Shown here: positions 51,498 to 63,730 of the stretch, piece by piece
How the letters are laid out: each line of letters opens with the position of its first letter
Numbering within the stretch: the stretch's first letter is position 1
Assembly (NCBI RefSeq): GCF_026151205.1
Contig: NC_087078.1
Span: 7,952,675 to 8,016,674, forward strand
Reading direction: 5' to 3'
Length of the DNA: 64,000 bases
Source: Bolinopsis microptera
Taxonomy: Eukaryota > Ctenophora > Tentaculata > Lobata > Bolinopsidae
Position numbers and translations under genes: made by a program
Notes under the pieces: model-generated
What the model was told of the DNA's origin: nothing
Database searches by the model: none
Seen by the model: only the letters and a program-made list of their open reading frames with translations

Positions 51498-51973
51498 ATA
51501 ACTGTAAAATAGTTATCCACTGTAAAATAGTTTTTAACGAAATCGGAGCAAATATGAACATACAATTTATCAAATAGGGCTGAAAATTAACGAATGGCTT
51601 GACGTGTACAGGAGATAATAGATTAAAAGAGATAAAAGAAATTAATGGACAGCTGCAGAGGAGTGAAATTTAAACGAAAATATTACTATTTACACGTCAC
51701 TCAACTAAAAACTGTGTTAGATTGTGGATTGTTCAACTCTGTTTTGTCGTTGAGTGTTGGTTTCTTTTCAACTAAAAATCGGCCTTTTTTAATCTTTCTG
51801 TTGATCAGAACATCAGTCATCACTCTGAGTGAATTAGTAAAAGACTTCAGAGTCTTAGGCGCGCAGAGTTTCTGTCATGGTGAGGGACAGCACTTTGTCT
51901 TTTCATAACAAAATACAAATTTGGTGCGCTTACTTACCTGCGCGTTACGTACAAAGATAAATTCGAATCCTAC

Positions 51974-54900
51974 CTCTCCACTTCTAAGTTGTGACATTCA
52001 GCTATAACTTCGTCCGCCAAATCCTGTCCTAACTGAAAATAAATTAACTTGCTTATAAATCCTGCTGTCGAATTAAGAGTGAAATGAGACGATTCTATTA
52101 TCAGTCATGAGATTTGTGGCTTGGCCTTGATCATGGCCTAAATCATGACCTTAATCATGGCCTTAATCATGGCTAATCAGTGCTTATCAGTGTGAAATTG
52201 ATGTTAAAATTGTATGTGACAATATAACATGATAAAACGTGATAAGATTTGGGACTTATTAGTGCTTACTAGTATATGACGAAGCCAAATGATTAAGGAT
52301 TTTTCAATCGGCCGGTGGTTTAATTGATCATTTTGTGACCCAAATGTGATATTAAAGTGTCTCACGTACTCTTCCCCTCTCCCACTCTCGCCCCCTCTCC
52401 CCTCCCAACAGATTTGCTATATAATTAGGTAATTTGGCAGGAGGGCCTCAAGATTGCTTATCAAGTATCACTATTAGATACGTAAGGGGCACTCAGAATT
52501 AAATTGCGGACTGTTTCTACTGTTTCTACTGAGCAAAATGTAATGAGTGTTTTCGAATATAATAGGTGGGCTTATACTTTTGTATTTCATCTGCGATAGT
52601 GAAGTCCCAACCGTAGGCACGGGTTACACTAGTATGGCTACAAGACATTATAACTAATTTGAGATATCACACAAGAAATTCGCCCAAACGGTCACAGATT
52701 ATACGTCTTATGACTATATAACTATCTGAAAAGTTTCGAGAAAATCGTATATTCGAATCTGGAAAAAATTTAAAATTATTCTTAGTTATTTGCTGAAACT
52801 TTTGATTTTCGACTTTTTGATTTGGTACAGTTTTGACGAAAGTCCTTCTGAAATTACCTTGACCCCGGTATGAAAGTCTGGACTGTTGGCCTTTTCAGAT
52901 GGAATATCACTTAATACTTTCTCAAAAAGGTTGGTAAGTTCTTTTCGTGTAGGTTTTCTAGTTGGTTCCATACGGTAGGTATTCTCATATTGCGGCACAG
53001 ACTTTTTCCGCCTTGCATTCTGCAACAGAAAGATGGGATTAGCGAATCATACTATTTCCGATCTCTATTCCTTTCTCAGATCTTCTTTCACTTTCGGAGA
53101 AAGTATGAAAAACACCATTACAATATAATATAACAAGTGCGATAGATAAGTTTGTGATAGATAAATTTGTGAGTTTTGACTTTTGATAAATAACAATTGT
53201 ATCATATATATATATTTCATGGCTGGACTTCTACACAATAAAAGAAAGCGGTTGTGATTAGATCTTCGAAAGTCTTTGCATCGTTTATTTACATCAATTC
53301 TGAGAAATTATATCATTAAAGTAACTACAACAAATACGAATCATATACAATTGAGAATAAATACAAACTAAAAGCAGTGGGAAAATCTGATGAACTGAAA
53401 TTTAAAAAAGAAACTGAAAGCCGTTAAAAATGTACTCTTATCTTATCTCTTATCTAAATACTGATAACTGATTCTCGGAAAATCACTTAAAATCACAACA
53501 AAAACCTGTAAAATTTATACTTAAGTAAAAAATGTTATATGCACGTCTCTGGAATAATGGTATAACTAAATAAAATCTACAAAATATACTAAAACTAAAA
53601 CTAAGCTCCGGCAGATTTAAAAAGTAGATGGTTACTATCAAGGGTGTTCATACCCCCAAACCGTTCAAGGGTTTTCAATTGGGTCTGGTAGAACCCCTCT
53701 CTAGCTTATAGCCTTTTCTTTGTCTGCTTTACTAATATTAGGCTCAAATACTAAAGCGTCTACTATAATGACAGAAAGGTGCTTACTGAGTGAGGAATTA
53801 TAGGAGGCTATGGTACTAAAATCTAAATCATGATCAATATCTAAAAAATGGTTAACTAATTTACAACTTCTTATACCTTTCTTTATGTGACTCTTATGGT
53901 TAGAGAATCTCTTAGGGAGATTTGAGGTAGTATAACCGACATACGACTGTTTACAAGTCTTACACTCCATTAAATAAATGAGGTTATAACTCTGACAAGA
54001 TATATACTTAGTTATAGGGAAAACTTGTTTAGAATGGTGACTACTAAAATTGGAACAGGGGGACAGGAAATTTTGCTTACAAACATAACATTTACCACAA
54101 GCATGGCACCCTGGGTCGACAGCCCCGGGAACCGCCCTTAGACTTTCGGAGTCTGGTTCCTGGATCTGGCTTGCAGTTGTTTCTCTCTCATTATCACAGT
54201 TTAAAGTTCCACTGGCACGGTACTTATTGTGTACAAGCATGCCACCGATAGTTTGATTCTTTCGATGACTCACGAATACACTGTCCGCACGTACCAGCTA
54301 TATATATATATGTGAATTTCGTGTTTTACTGTTTCACTGAATGTCTCAAATATATATATATATTTGAGATAAGCAGGTTTCTATAATAGTGTCATATATA
54401 TTTTGAGTGACTATTGGCTGGCACTTCGGGCCAGTCCCCAACAACCAACATATTAATTATCAAAGCTATATTAGATTTTATACGAACACAGCGAATAAAT
54501 TAGCCGAAAATATTTCAACTTACATTCGAATCCATTGAATCTTTTGACTCAGTCTGTCTTACCAATTCTGAAATTTAGTTTCATATCTTCTCTACTAATA
54601 ATATCGATAAAACCCTGAATTCGATAAATGAAATATTTCCATCATTCTATAAACCAACGAAAATGAAATGTGTAACTTTGATTCATGCTAAAAACTGGAG
54701 AGAGTTTAGTCAACTACGGAGTGGCCTATAATTGACGCAACCACGTATTTTTCTTCCAAAAGTTGGTCTACGATACTGTTTTACGCTTGCACACTATAAA
54801 AAAATCCTAGACAAGAGCTATTGTTCTCATATATATCGCATGGAATCAACTTCTAATGGGCCCTCCTAATTCCTATACTATGTATGTATTATCTATTCGT

Positions 54901-56831
54901 GTAATTTATTATTAGAAAAGATAAAATTCATTCGTGCTTCTTCAGATTACCTTTAGGTATGTCAGATACATCGGACAGTCTTTCAATGTCTCCAGAACTT
55001 GCAACGAGCCCTACAGCTGGATCAACATGCCCTTTTAGTGAAAATGAACCTGAAACAGAAATAGCAGTCGAGTCAGACCCAGATAGTTACATTCTACAAA
55101 CCTTTTCTTTGATTATGATTAAAATGACTGATTATGATTAAAATGATTAAATTGCTATTGTAATAATTGTTATTTTTTGCTATTATATTAATTGTTATCA
55201 TAAATACAGGTTTTAAACTTTTTTTCTAATTGGGTATTCTAAATAATCAGCCTCTGACTGTAATTTATCGAAAAATGAAATGTCAACAAAGTCAATAATA
55301 TCTACCTCTAGAATGTATTTCTGATACTCCGTGTTTGACTTTCGGATGGGCAGCAAACATACTACTTCGTCTTTCAAACCCCTGTAGTTCTTTGAAATGG
55401 AACATCAGAACAATATTCCTCCCGAATAATATAAAAACGTCAGGAATCAAAATCGAGAGATCTTATCTAAGGGTGCTGGTGGCCAACAAGTCACCGTGCA
55501 AACGTTTGGGCGTATTTCTCAGTCACTAAGTGCTGGTGCCCGATCGAGATAATTTTGTCTCGTATGATTTACTATGATCACCATTCATACGAGGAATATT
55601 TAAAATCAAATAATAATTGTGTTCATTTTCTTCAAACGAAGGTTCATTCTTTAAGTCATTTAAAAATTACTGGATCGAGTCAAATTGGCCATTAAAATTG
55701 CACTTGTCCTGAAGAGCTCTAGCTTCTCAGATGACCAAGGAATCTAGCATATTAGCATAACGAGTTTATTCATTACGCTTGATAACTCTGTCATTTTAAC
55801 TCCGTTGCGCATAATTTCTTTCAGATCATATTTATTAATAATTCCACATCTGATGAGTTATTGCGATATGTAAAAATATTATTTACCTGCTTGCTCATGG
55901 TGTTAAGTGCGATACCAGACATCTGCATCGAGGGCATTTCCATCTGCATAGCTGTAACCGACATCTTTGCCAAATGTTTATTCATTACGTGGGATCAGGC
56001 GATTGGGTTGACATTAAATCCACACTATGGGAATCGGTGGGGGCCGGGGGAGGCTGACCATATTGAATTTGATCAAAATGTAGGTATTTTGCCGATTTAA
56101 TCCCGGCGGACCCGGCCGTGCCCGGATACCTTAATAAACTTTAATATACCTATTTCCCGATTTTTTTGGAGGCCTAAATAAAAACTTCGCCCAAAATAAG
56201 GTTGAAATGCGATTCTTAATCGATTCTGAAAAATCCAAAAAAAAATATTTAAAATTAATGGAGTTATTTCAATTTTAATGAAATCACTTTCACTACCGTT
56301 GAGCTGTAAATCACAGAGAATATTTAGTTTAGGCTTACCATATGAAGTTGGTCTCATTCAAATATATTGAAATTTGATCAATTTATGGGCCAAAAGCTTT
56401 CAAATTTGGGCCGTATGCCCAAATATGGGTATATGGTTTTTTGGCTCATAGCTCGGCCATTTTTTGTCCAAACTGGATGAAAATCATATACGAGTACAGG
56501 AGACCAGAAAACAAGCTGATCTTGCCAATCTGAACCAAGAATATGGCTAGCCTAATTTAGGGTATATCAAGGTATATTAAAGTATAGGCATTTTGGCGAT
56601 TTGACCCCGGGGATATATACTTGAATATACTTTACATATGGCTAGTGAATGAAATGGAGTTAGTTAATAGTTAGTGATCAGTTTAGTATTTACCTTGTTT
56701 GACATGACGTTAAGTGAGACACCAGACATCGAGGGCATTTCCATACTATTCTGCATAGCTGCAACCGACATCTTTTCCATAATTTTCTCCTTCGGGCTAA
56801 GCTCTAATGCTAAAGTTTCTGGTTGGGCCAT
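51974..56831 (-). CDS. Partial Tctex-type dynein light chain gene
   Basis: Minus-strand exons 56694-56831 (46 codons from MAQPETLALE, phase 0), 52858-53019 (54 codons) and 51974-52032 (19 codons plus two bases) join in phase with GT-AG borders. The middle exon has YENTYRMEPTRKPTRKELTN, matching the Y-x-NTY-x-hydrophobic start of the Tctex-1/DYNLT fold. The next reads QDLADEVIAECHNLEVE, matching the helix that precedes RYK in that family. The conserved C-terminal beta-sheet exons (SRCLWD-type) were not found down to 46 kb, where two large mobile elements sit. The gene is therefore truncated, disrupted, or has exons I missed. DYNLT proteins bind dynein intermediate chain, and several serve ciliary dynein. 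The first exon is assigned only by phase and strand. Confidence 0.5.
53214..54300 (-). mobile_element. Penelope-like element, 5'-truncated
   Basis: Bordered by (AT)n on both sides (about 53200-53216 and 54298-54314), inside an intron of the Tctex-type gene. It contains only the C-terminal endonuclease part of the ORF plus about 480 bp of 3' sequence. The borders are approximate. Confidence 0.6.
53701..54273 (-). pseudogene. Penelope-like GIY-YIG endonuclease fragment
   Basis: 190 aa. A Cys cluster (C56, C59, C62, C65: CHACGKCYVC) resembles the zinc-binding linker of Penelope-like elements. Then comes a GIY-YIG-type domain: NLIYLMECKTCKQSYVGYT at 97-115 with Y100 and the Y111-V-G triplet, R122 and H126 (NLPKRFSNHKSH). 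The RT domain is missing, and the frame opens in the linker region. It is probably a non-functional 5' truncation. Confidence 0.75.
54948..55101 (+). other. Possible exon on plus strand, unidentified
   Basis: After a CTTTAG acceptor-like site an open Ser/Glu-rich stretch (SDTSDSLSMSPELATSPT ... VESDPDSYILQT) looks coding in composition. There is no domain and no partner exon was found. Confidence 0.2.
55886..55985 (-). pseudogene. Diverged duplicate of the Tctex gene first exon
   Basis: The minus-strand reading KMSVTAMQMEMPSM... with donor CAG/GTAAATAA parallels the real first exon (KMSVAAMQNSMEMPSM, donor AAG/GTAAATAC). It lacks a good acceptor and the upstream MAQPETLAL start. It may be an alternative first exon or a relic. 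Confidence 0.5.
56022..56642. mobile_element. Diverged relative of the poly-G palindromic elements
   Basis: 56160-56530 matches the arm of the 1.38-kb palindrome (GGAGGCCTAAAT, CAGAGAATAT, TTTAGGCTTACC, ATGCCCAAATATGGG, TTTTTTGTCCAA) with many changes. Its outer parts (56025-56155, 56570-56642) resemble the 121-bp hairpin at 34281 (GTATATTAAAGTATA, ACCCCGGGGATATA). It links the large and small forms into one family. Here the poly-G ends are eroded (GGGGGCCGGGGG at 56040). Confidence 0.6.
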
Positions 56832-57388
56832 TTCAAATATCTTTCTAAATAGACACCGTGTGAGATTAAATATTTAAAGTACTCTTATACTCTCATAGAT
56901 TGGAAGCAAGATTTAACTCTGTATGCGAAGACACCTCCACAATCACCGATAAACGCTAAACAGGCAAGAAGCATTTAAATTGGCAGTCTAATTCGACGTT
57001 AATTTAGATGATTAATTCTTTAAAAGGTCAACCTTGTCGATTTAATAATTATTTATTAGATCTCATTAAAATATGAGTTTATATTAACGTAAACACTAAA
57101 CACTAAAAAGTTGTTTCAACACACAAAATTCAAATTAAACATTATGAATATTAACAATGAAAATAATATTAAAATAGCTGAAAATATGTCTCTCTAGACT
57201 AAATGTCACTGACAGAATATATGTATATATATATATATGGTGTATACAAAGTATTGTACAAAATGATAATTAATCTTTTAATCTTGTCTTAACATTGCTA
57301 TGGTTCCCAAAAATAAAGAAACGTTCGTCAAAATTGAGATATTCATTTCGTCTATCAATATAAGTCGGCCAGTCAGTTTATGGTTCTA

Positions 57389-58739
57389 TCAAAAGGACGC
57401 AGAAATGATTTGTTGCATGTTTTTCTTCATTTTGGCAACTTCAGCGTTGTGACTCTCCATCAAAAATTTCTTGTGTAGCATAGAAACTTCACGTTTCAAC
57501 TCGCCCTGTAACAAAAAATCTTTAGAAATAAAGAAAAATGTGAGTTTCTTTTAATACGAGCTTGTGAATCAATTTGGGTCCGAGTTAGTCTTAAAAGATG
57601 TATACTGTATCTCTGTATAGGGATTGACGTCACATTGCAGACCTAAACTTGAATACCAATAAAAAAATGGGTAATTACAAGATAATTGGAACTTGTCAAC
57701 ATATTTTTACAACATGATAACAAAATAAAATATTATTACATACAGGTAAATCGCCTTGTTGGTTTGTGTGAAGTTTATCTAACTCTTCTGATGCAGTGTT
57801 GTACTGCTTGGCAAGATTCTTTAAGTCGTTTAGTATCTTTACCTGTGATATGTCAAAATAAACAGGGAGAAACTGGATCAATGAAGATTCCTATCGCAAT
57901 ATATAAAATATATATATGACTAAAAAATTGTCTTATTTTGATAGCAATCATACTGAGCCCAGCTAGATGGTCATTATAGACTGACTTGATTGACTCGGAG
58001 AGTAGTGTAGAATTTCTGTTGCGTCCGAAAGGTATTGGCCAGTTTTTCTTCCATCTCCTTAGATTTCTCTATTTCACCCTCCCAAGTGTGAATCAAAGTG
58101 TCGACCTGCACTTGATATTGCTCTTGAAGTTTCCTTCGTTCTGTCCCTGGATTTTCACGTTTAAACAATCAAACTCTTTCTAAATTGTAATTTGAACAAG
58201 GTTGTATACGAGATTGAAATATTATACGTGAGTAATGTCAACGAGACTCTATAGTCTATATGTATATAACATAGAGAGTATATCTATTATCTACCTTGCC
58301 GATGGACAATATCCTCCATTTTCTTAGAACTAACTTTCACCGAAGCGTGTAGAAACTGTTCTGAGCGCTTGCGCTTTGCACCAGTTTTCTGAGCTAAGTT
58401 CGTCTGCATCATGTTGAGAAATGCGCTCATATCATCAGGCGAATCAAGGTTCTGATACGATTTTTAATTAGCCAACTTCTTATTTAATATGTCTTGTTTT
58501 ATAGTCCTGACACATGTCACATATATTACAGAACCTCTTGTAACCGAACTTAAGGCAAAAACTAATCAATCCAAAGATTTAAAAACTCTGTGTCACGTTA
58601 ATCTACAATTTACCTGTGATTCGAGGTTCAGATCATCGTTTTCATCGTTGTCAGTATGGTGATCTATCGTCTCCTCTTCCTCTTTAGCTCGTTTCTCTTC
58701 TGCTTCAGGTTTTTTTACCCTCTTGTTCGTTGGCGCCAT
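57389..58739 (-). CDS. SYCP3: Synaptonemal complex protein 3
   Basis: Lateral-element protein of meiotic chromosome axes. Five minus-strand exons join in phase: 58614-58739, 58295-58451, 57986-58146, 57744-57842 and 57389-57505. They total 660 nt, 219 aa, against 236 in human. The N-terminus (MAPTNKRVKKPEAEEKRAKE) is basic and acidic and poorly conserved. The Cor1 coiled-coil domain covers most of the rest: KRKRSEQFLHASVKVSSKKM, LQEQYQVQVDTLIHTWEGEI, EMEEKLANTFRTQQKFYTTL, LKNLAKQYNTASEELDKLH, and the end REVSMLHKKFLMESHNAEVA then MKKNMQQIISASF, parallel to the vertebrate C-terminus that ends in SMLF. No transmembrane or enzyme motif. Known SYCP3 self-assembles as antiparallel helical tetramers. 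The start Met is the first in exon 1. Confidence 0.9.
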
Positions 58740-61020
58740 ATCTTTGTTGTACAAAGCTATAAAAATTTAGTTAATAAAATATGAATAATAAATAAATGAT
58801 ATCAAGTTTATTTTTCAGTTGGAATTATACTATTATAGGCTTTTCAATTTCAATATAATATCAATATTTCTGCTGTATAATGTCTGTACGACCGCCCACG
58901 TGCAAATTGGGTAAACAAATAGAAGTTGCATAGTAACCATAGTAACGAGGGTTGTTACACGCACGTGCACGTGCAAAGATTGGCGAACGGCATTTTTATC
59001 GGTTTTGTTGATATTACGTTTTGTTTAGTGCGAGCAACATTTTAATCGGCTGTATCTTAACAAAAACTACTATTAGCTTCCTCCCTGTGACCACGGGTTT
59101 TCTAGTAATATATAATATCATTTTAATTTTCCTTTGTTCCATCAATACTGAGTCCAGTTGTGTTATGTGTATCCAGTTGTGTCCAGTCGTGTATCATAAT
59201 TCAATAATGAAACAAAAAGTATTGGGTAAACTTTTACAATAGCGGTATTATTACTAATTTTAAGATGTTGGAATGAATATTAAATATGTTGCAAACAGTC
59301 TTCATAATCACAAGATACAATATGATAATTGATAAGTTTATGTATAAACACATAAATAAATAAGCTAAAATATTAAATATTTGACATTCGTTCAGCTCCA
59401 AGACAAACACAATAATTAAGTGCGAGAAGGGGGCCGCGCGTCCTGAAAATCGAGTCTAAAAATCTATCTTCTATATTTTTAGAGCAATCACCCAGAATTT
59501 GAGATAGGCCTTAGAGAATTTTTTATTCGTTTTTTATTCGATTTTGAAAATCTTGGGCCACGTTTTTTGACGATCTTTTATTGCAGGTGAGCTTAAAGAG
59601 TAACTGAGCACGCACCTTAATTAAAATTTCGGCTTCAAATTAAGGGATAATAATCACAACTGGATCATTTTCAGCTTTAAAATATGGTTTTTACGAAAGA
59701 GTCGAGTGTGATATGACTCATATCATATGAGTATCTAAATGTCATTGTCAAATATATTTAAAGATAAATGTTGTTTCATATACATGTATAATAATTACAT
59801 TTCCTGTTTCAGAAACGGTGAAATAAAAAACTTTTCAATACTTGACTTTGTGTAAACACCAAAACCTGTAATCTGAATTGAATGGCCAAAGCCAATTTAT
59901 GACACTTCTTTAAGATGATATGCATTAATAAGCTAAAAACAGTACGAGAATTATTACGTTTGAAAGAATAAAAAGCAATAAAAGAAGCTTATTTAATTGT
60001 AACAGCATACGGTAAAATTTTTCAACTACAACTAATACTACGACAATTACTACTACTACTACTATGCTATATTAGTAGAATTACTACTCGAGTAGAATTA
60101 TCTGAACACAAAAATTAAAACTTGGAAGAAAACACAGGGGTCAAAAAACCTATAACAGGGTAACAGTGTAAACCTCTTAAAACATCGATAAAATATGAGA
60201 ATATTTAAGCTACGTAAAATTTGATTGCATGTGAGCTCATAGCTTCATAAGTACGGTTTTATCAGAACATTTCTGCATTGCTTTTGATTCTTCATACTAT
60301 GTTTTGTTATAATTGAAAGTTGGAACGTGAAGATCGTTTCAAGGGCTCCCTTGTCTCTGCCCAGCAACCCCCTACTACTTGGCACTTTGCACTCCTTAAA
60401 TCCGTGCTTAACCCTTATCCAACCAGAGCATAAACTTCACATCGTTACGATGGTAACCATGGTTACAATGGCCCCTTTTCCTTAGCAATTCAGTCATTTA
60501 GAAACTGTACTTTGAGATACGCGCAATGTAACAAGAACAACAATCTGCTTACAATTAACAAAACAAGCTATGTTTACGTTTGTTCACTCATGCAGTTTCT
60601 TCGAATAGAAAATTAAATAATAATGAAAACAACTATACATTTGACTCATCGCCTTATAGTAATACCTAGAATTAGAGTAAAAAATCTATATATTATTCAT
60701 CTTAAGCGATATAATACTACTTAGTAACAAAAAGATAAGATCATCTAAACGAATTAAACGAGTTGTCAAACGAACACTAAAAGGCTAAAAATGTTGCATT
60801 AAACTAATGTTTACTTATTTAAAAAATGCCCAATATGATATAGTAAATATATATTCGCAATACTGTGCACTAAACTGTCAAGGGAAAAAAGCTATTTCTA
60901 TGATAATAATAATTATAATATTTACTCAATACTCATTCAGGTTTTTTAAAAGGTACTACTTTAATGGCGATGAATTCCATTTACGCACTAAGAATTAAGA
61001 TTTTAGGTTACAGATATATC
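58740..61020. other. Upstream of SYCP3, no gene seen
   Basis: The first 240 bp contain ACGTGCACGTGC near 58960-58975, which could be part of the SYCP3 promoter. The rest is AT-rich with no recognised gene, and ORFs in it are short and featureless. There is a CTA microsatellite at about 60035-60065. Confidence 0.5.
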
Positions 61021-61082
61021 GCTAAGTGTACTGCAGTGCAGTGAATGCTGAGAAATACTTGAATTGCTTAGTACATAATATG

Positions 61083-61704
61083 CAGTGCAGTGCAGTGCAG
61101 TACAGTGCAGTCGGTGCAGTGCAGTGCAGTGAAGTGCAGTGCAGTGCAGTGCAATGCAGTGCAGTGCAGTGCAGTGCAGTGCAGTGCAGTGCAGTCGGTG
61201 CAGTGCATTGCAGTGCAGTGCAGTGCAGTCGGTACAGTGCAGTGCAGTTGGTGCAGAGCAGTTGGTGCAGTGCATTGCAGTGCAGTGCAGTGCAGTCGGT
61301 ACAGTGCAGTGCAGTTGGTGCAGAGCAGTTGGTGCAGTGCAGTGCAGTCGGTGCAGTGCAGTGCAGTGAAGTGCAGTGCAGTGCAGTGCAGTGCAGTGCA
61401 GTACAGTGCAGTACAGTGCAGTGCAGTGCAGTACAGTACAGTGCAGTACAGTACAGTGCAGTACAGTTGGTGCAGGTGCAGTGCAGTTGGTGCAGTGCAG
61501 TTGGTGCAGTGCAGTTGGTGCAGTGCAGTTGGTGCAGTGCAGTTGGTGCAGTGCAGTTGGTGCAGTGCAGTTGGTGCAGTGCAGTTGGTGCAGTGCAGTT
61601 GGTGCAGTGCAGTTGGTGCAGTGCAGTTGGTGCAGTGCAGTTGGTGCAGTGCAGTTGGTGCAGTGCAGTTGGTGCAGTGCAGTGCAGTGCAGTGCAGTGC
61701 AGTG
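61083..61704. repeat. GCAGT satellite with 14-bp higher-order unit
   Basis: A run of about 620 bp built from GCAGT pentamers with occasional GTCGGT and TACAGT variants. From about 61470 on, the array becomes a regular 14-bp unit GTGCAGTGCAGTTG repeated about 15 times. All frames on both strands are open for long distances, producing repetitive ORFs that are not genes. It lies some 220 bp past the CPEB1-like stop codon. Confidence 0.97.
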
Positions 61705-61920
61705 GATGATAAAATGGAGGGACAAATTTGGGGGTCCGATTTTGTAAGGTACACTTAAAGACTTAAAATAAGGTAATTTTTACAACAAACAATGCCATTT
61801 TTCAATTCAGAACGGATTAATTCTTAATTGACATAAATTAGCTTAGATTTAATTACATTTTTGCCAAACATCGCGAAAATTCGAATGAGATTAATATATT
61901 AGATAGTTTTAGTCACAGAG

Positions 61921-63582
61921 TTACACAATTTTTCCGTTTCGAGTACGACACACCCTTTCGTGCTTTGTAGAGGAGTTTCGCATGTGCCAATCCCAACAGT
62001 CTTCGCAAAAGTAGTCAAGGCACTTACGGCAGTAAATCGGACCAGGATATTGGCACTTGGAGCAATTTTCGTTCTCTCGAATATAAGGGTCTATTTGAAT
62101 CCTTTTATCGACCTTAGGGGAGATACACTGAACTTGGACATACTTTTCTTGGATGGCTCTCTGATAGCTCTCCAAGCTCGAGAAATTCACCCTGCCAGAA
62201 CCCAGAGGATATTTATACTTGTCGGTGTCTATTTCAACATAGGCTACATTGCCAAACAAGTCGTTCATGACCTTGGAAAGGCCGGTCGCTGTAAGCATCC
62301 CATGAAGTCCTCCGACAAACACTTGATGGTGCATGTTGACCTTGTCTTTAGTACCAATGACTTTGGTATCATCATTCAAATTCCATGGTATGACTTGTAT
62401 TTCCTTGCTATGCATTTTCTCTGATCGCACATGGTATTTGTACATGGTACCGTCTGAGACATCACGGAATACTCTTGCTGAGTAAGATCGACAAAACTCT
62501 AGCAGGTTGGTAACGGAGGTGGCATCATCAAAGACTATGTAAACATATCCTTTAGGTTTTTGGCCATTTTTGTTGGGTGGCCACTCTACCGCCAGACTTC
62601 CAAATACCTCGAAAGTTTCTTTAAGGTTCTCATCTTTGATATCCCAGGGGACGCCACCCAAGAAAACCTTTCTTGAGTATTTGTTATCATTGGCATCCTT
62701 GGGAGGGAGCTCCCCGGTCCACTTAAGAGGGGGACGAGGAGGGGCGCAAAATGGCTTCAGCTTCTCTTTTGGCTGTCCGTAGCTAACATCAGTTCCCTCA
62801 GGAGGATTATATACGTCATGATGGTCACGAGAGTTTCCCAACTGCATTGGGTTCAGTTTTGCTTTAATCGGGGTAAGAGAGAATGATGCCATTTGTTTCT
62901 TCACAGGCGAATGGTGACGAGACAGCGATGCATTAGACAAACTAGGCATGAATGCCCGGCGACTACCAGGGGTCCGGCTGAAGTCGACTGCTGGTGACTT
63001 TTGGAAACCCATTACTGGTGATTGTATCAGGTTTTTTAAGTTCTCCATGATATCGGTCATCGGACTATTCTGCTTTTTATCTCTGAAGTTGGGAATTTCA
63101 AGAAGAGATTTCTTTTTAGGGGATTGATATTTAGGAAAGCTATGTATGTTGGTCCATCTTGGAGAGTATGATTTCCATGTCTTTCTTTCTGGAGTGGTTG
63201 GTTTGTAGCTTCTGCTGCTGTAAAAGCTTTCTGGAGAAGTCTTGCCCCATCCAAATTCTCCAATACTGTTCATGTTATCAGTCGGTCTGTTTGTCTCCCA
63301 CTGGAAAACATCATTTTAGTAAATGATGGATCCGGATATAAGATCTTAAATCCAGAAGAAACAAATCAAATATTGACTGTGGCAAACTGAAAATAAGCTA
63401 TATACCGATATAGCTTTATAATTTAATGCAATATTATGCAAGTTAACATCTGTATATCATTGCAAGTGACTTTTAATAATGAGGAAAAAAACGAAATAAA
63501 AATATTACCTTTTTAATCTCATCAAAGTCGGTATTTACAATTATGACCGTATCACTTTCAACTATTCTGACTTTATAACTTC
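61921..63582 (-). CDS. CPEB1: Cytoplasmic polyadenylation element-binding protein 1-like
   Basis: Binds U-rich CPE motifs in 3' UTRs and controls poly-A length and translation, classically in oocytes. The main exon is 61921-63300. A preceding exon at 63509-63582 (24 codons, TDFDEIKK at its end) joins in frame ahead of the Met at 63271-63273, so the true start lies further upstream and is not in view as a complete exon. Numbering from that Met (450 aa): Ser/Pro-rich regulatory region 1-195 with SP/TP sites; RRM1 with RNP2 KVFLGG at 202-207 and RNP1 KGYVYIVF at 241-248; RRM2 with QVFVGG at 317-322 and SGRVNF at 359-364; ZZ-type zinc-binding domain with C404, C407, C415, C418, C423, C426, H430 and H438. 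The VEIDTDKYKYPLGSGRV and QIDPYI segments fit CPEB1/Orb rather than CPEB2-4. Both RRMs and the ZZ domain appear complete. Confidence 0.92.
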
Positions 63583-63730
63583 CTGAAGAAAGGTTTAGTA
63601 ACAAGAAACAATATTAATATGTAATCTGTTTTTTTGTCAAAGTTTCTGAAAATCTGTTTTTGTTTTGCGCCAAATTTCTCTCTCTTCGTTTTAACACTAA
63701 CAGTACTGCACCCCTTGTATTTGTAACTTG

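Noticed and set aside
51950-52010. Alternative first exon MSQLRSGEVGFEFIFVRNAQ with a GTAAGT donor on the minus strand
   Set aside because: It overlaps the Tctex-type exon in another frame and leads to no recognised downstream exon. Probably chance.
61003-61758. Six long ORFs (up to 240 aa) of ALHCTNCT- or QCSAVQCS-type repeats
   Set aside because: They are translations of the GCAGT satellite, open on both strands at once, with no non-repeat content.
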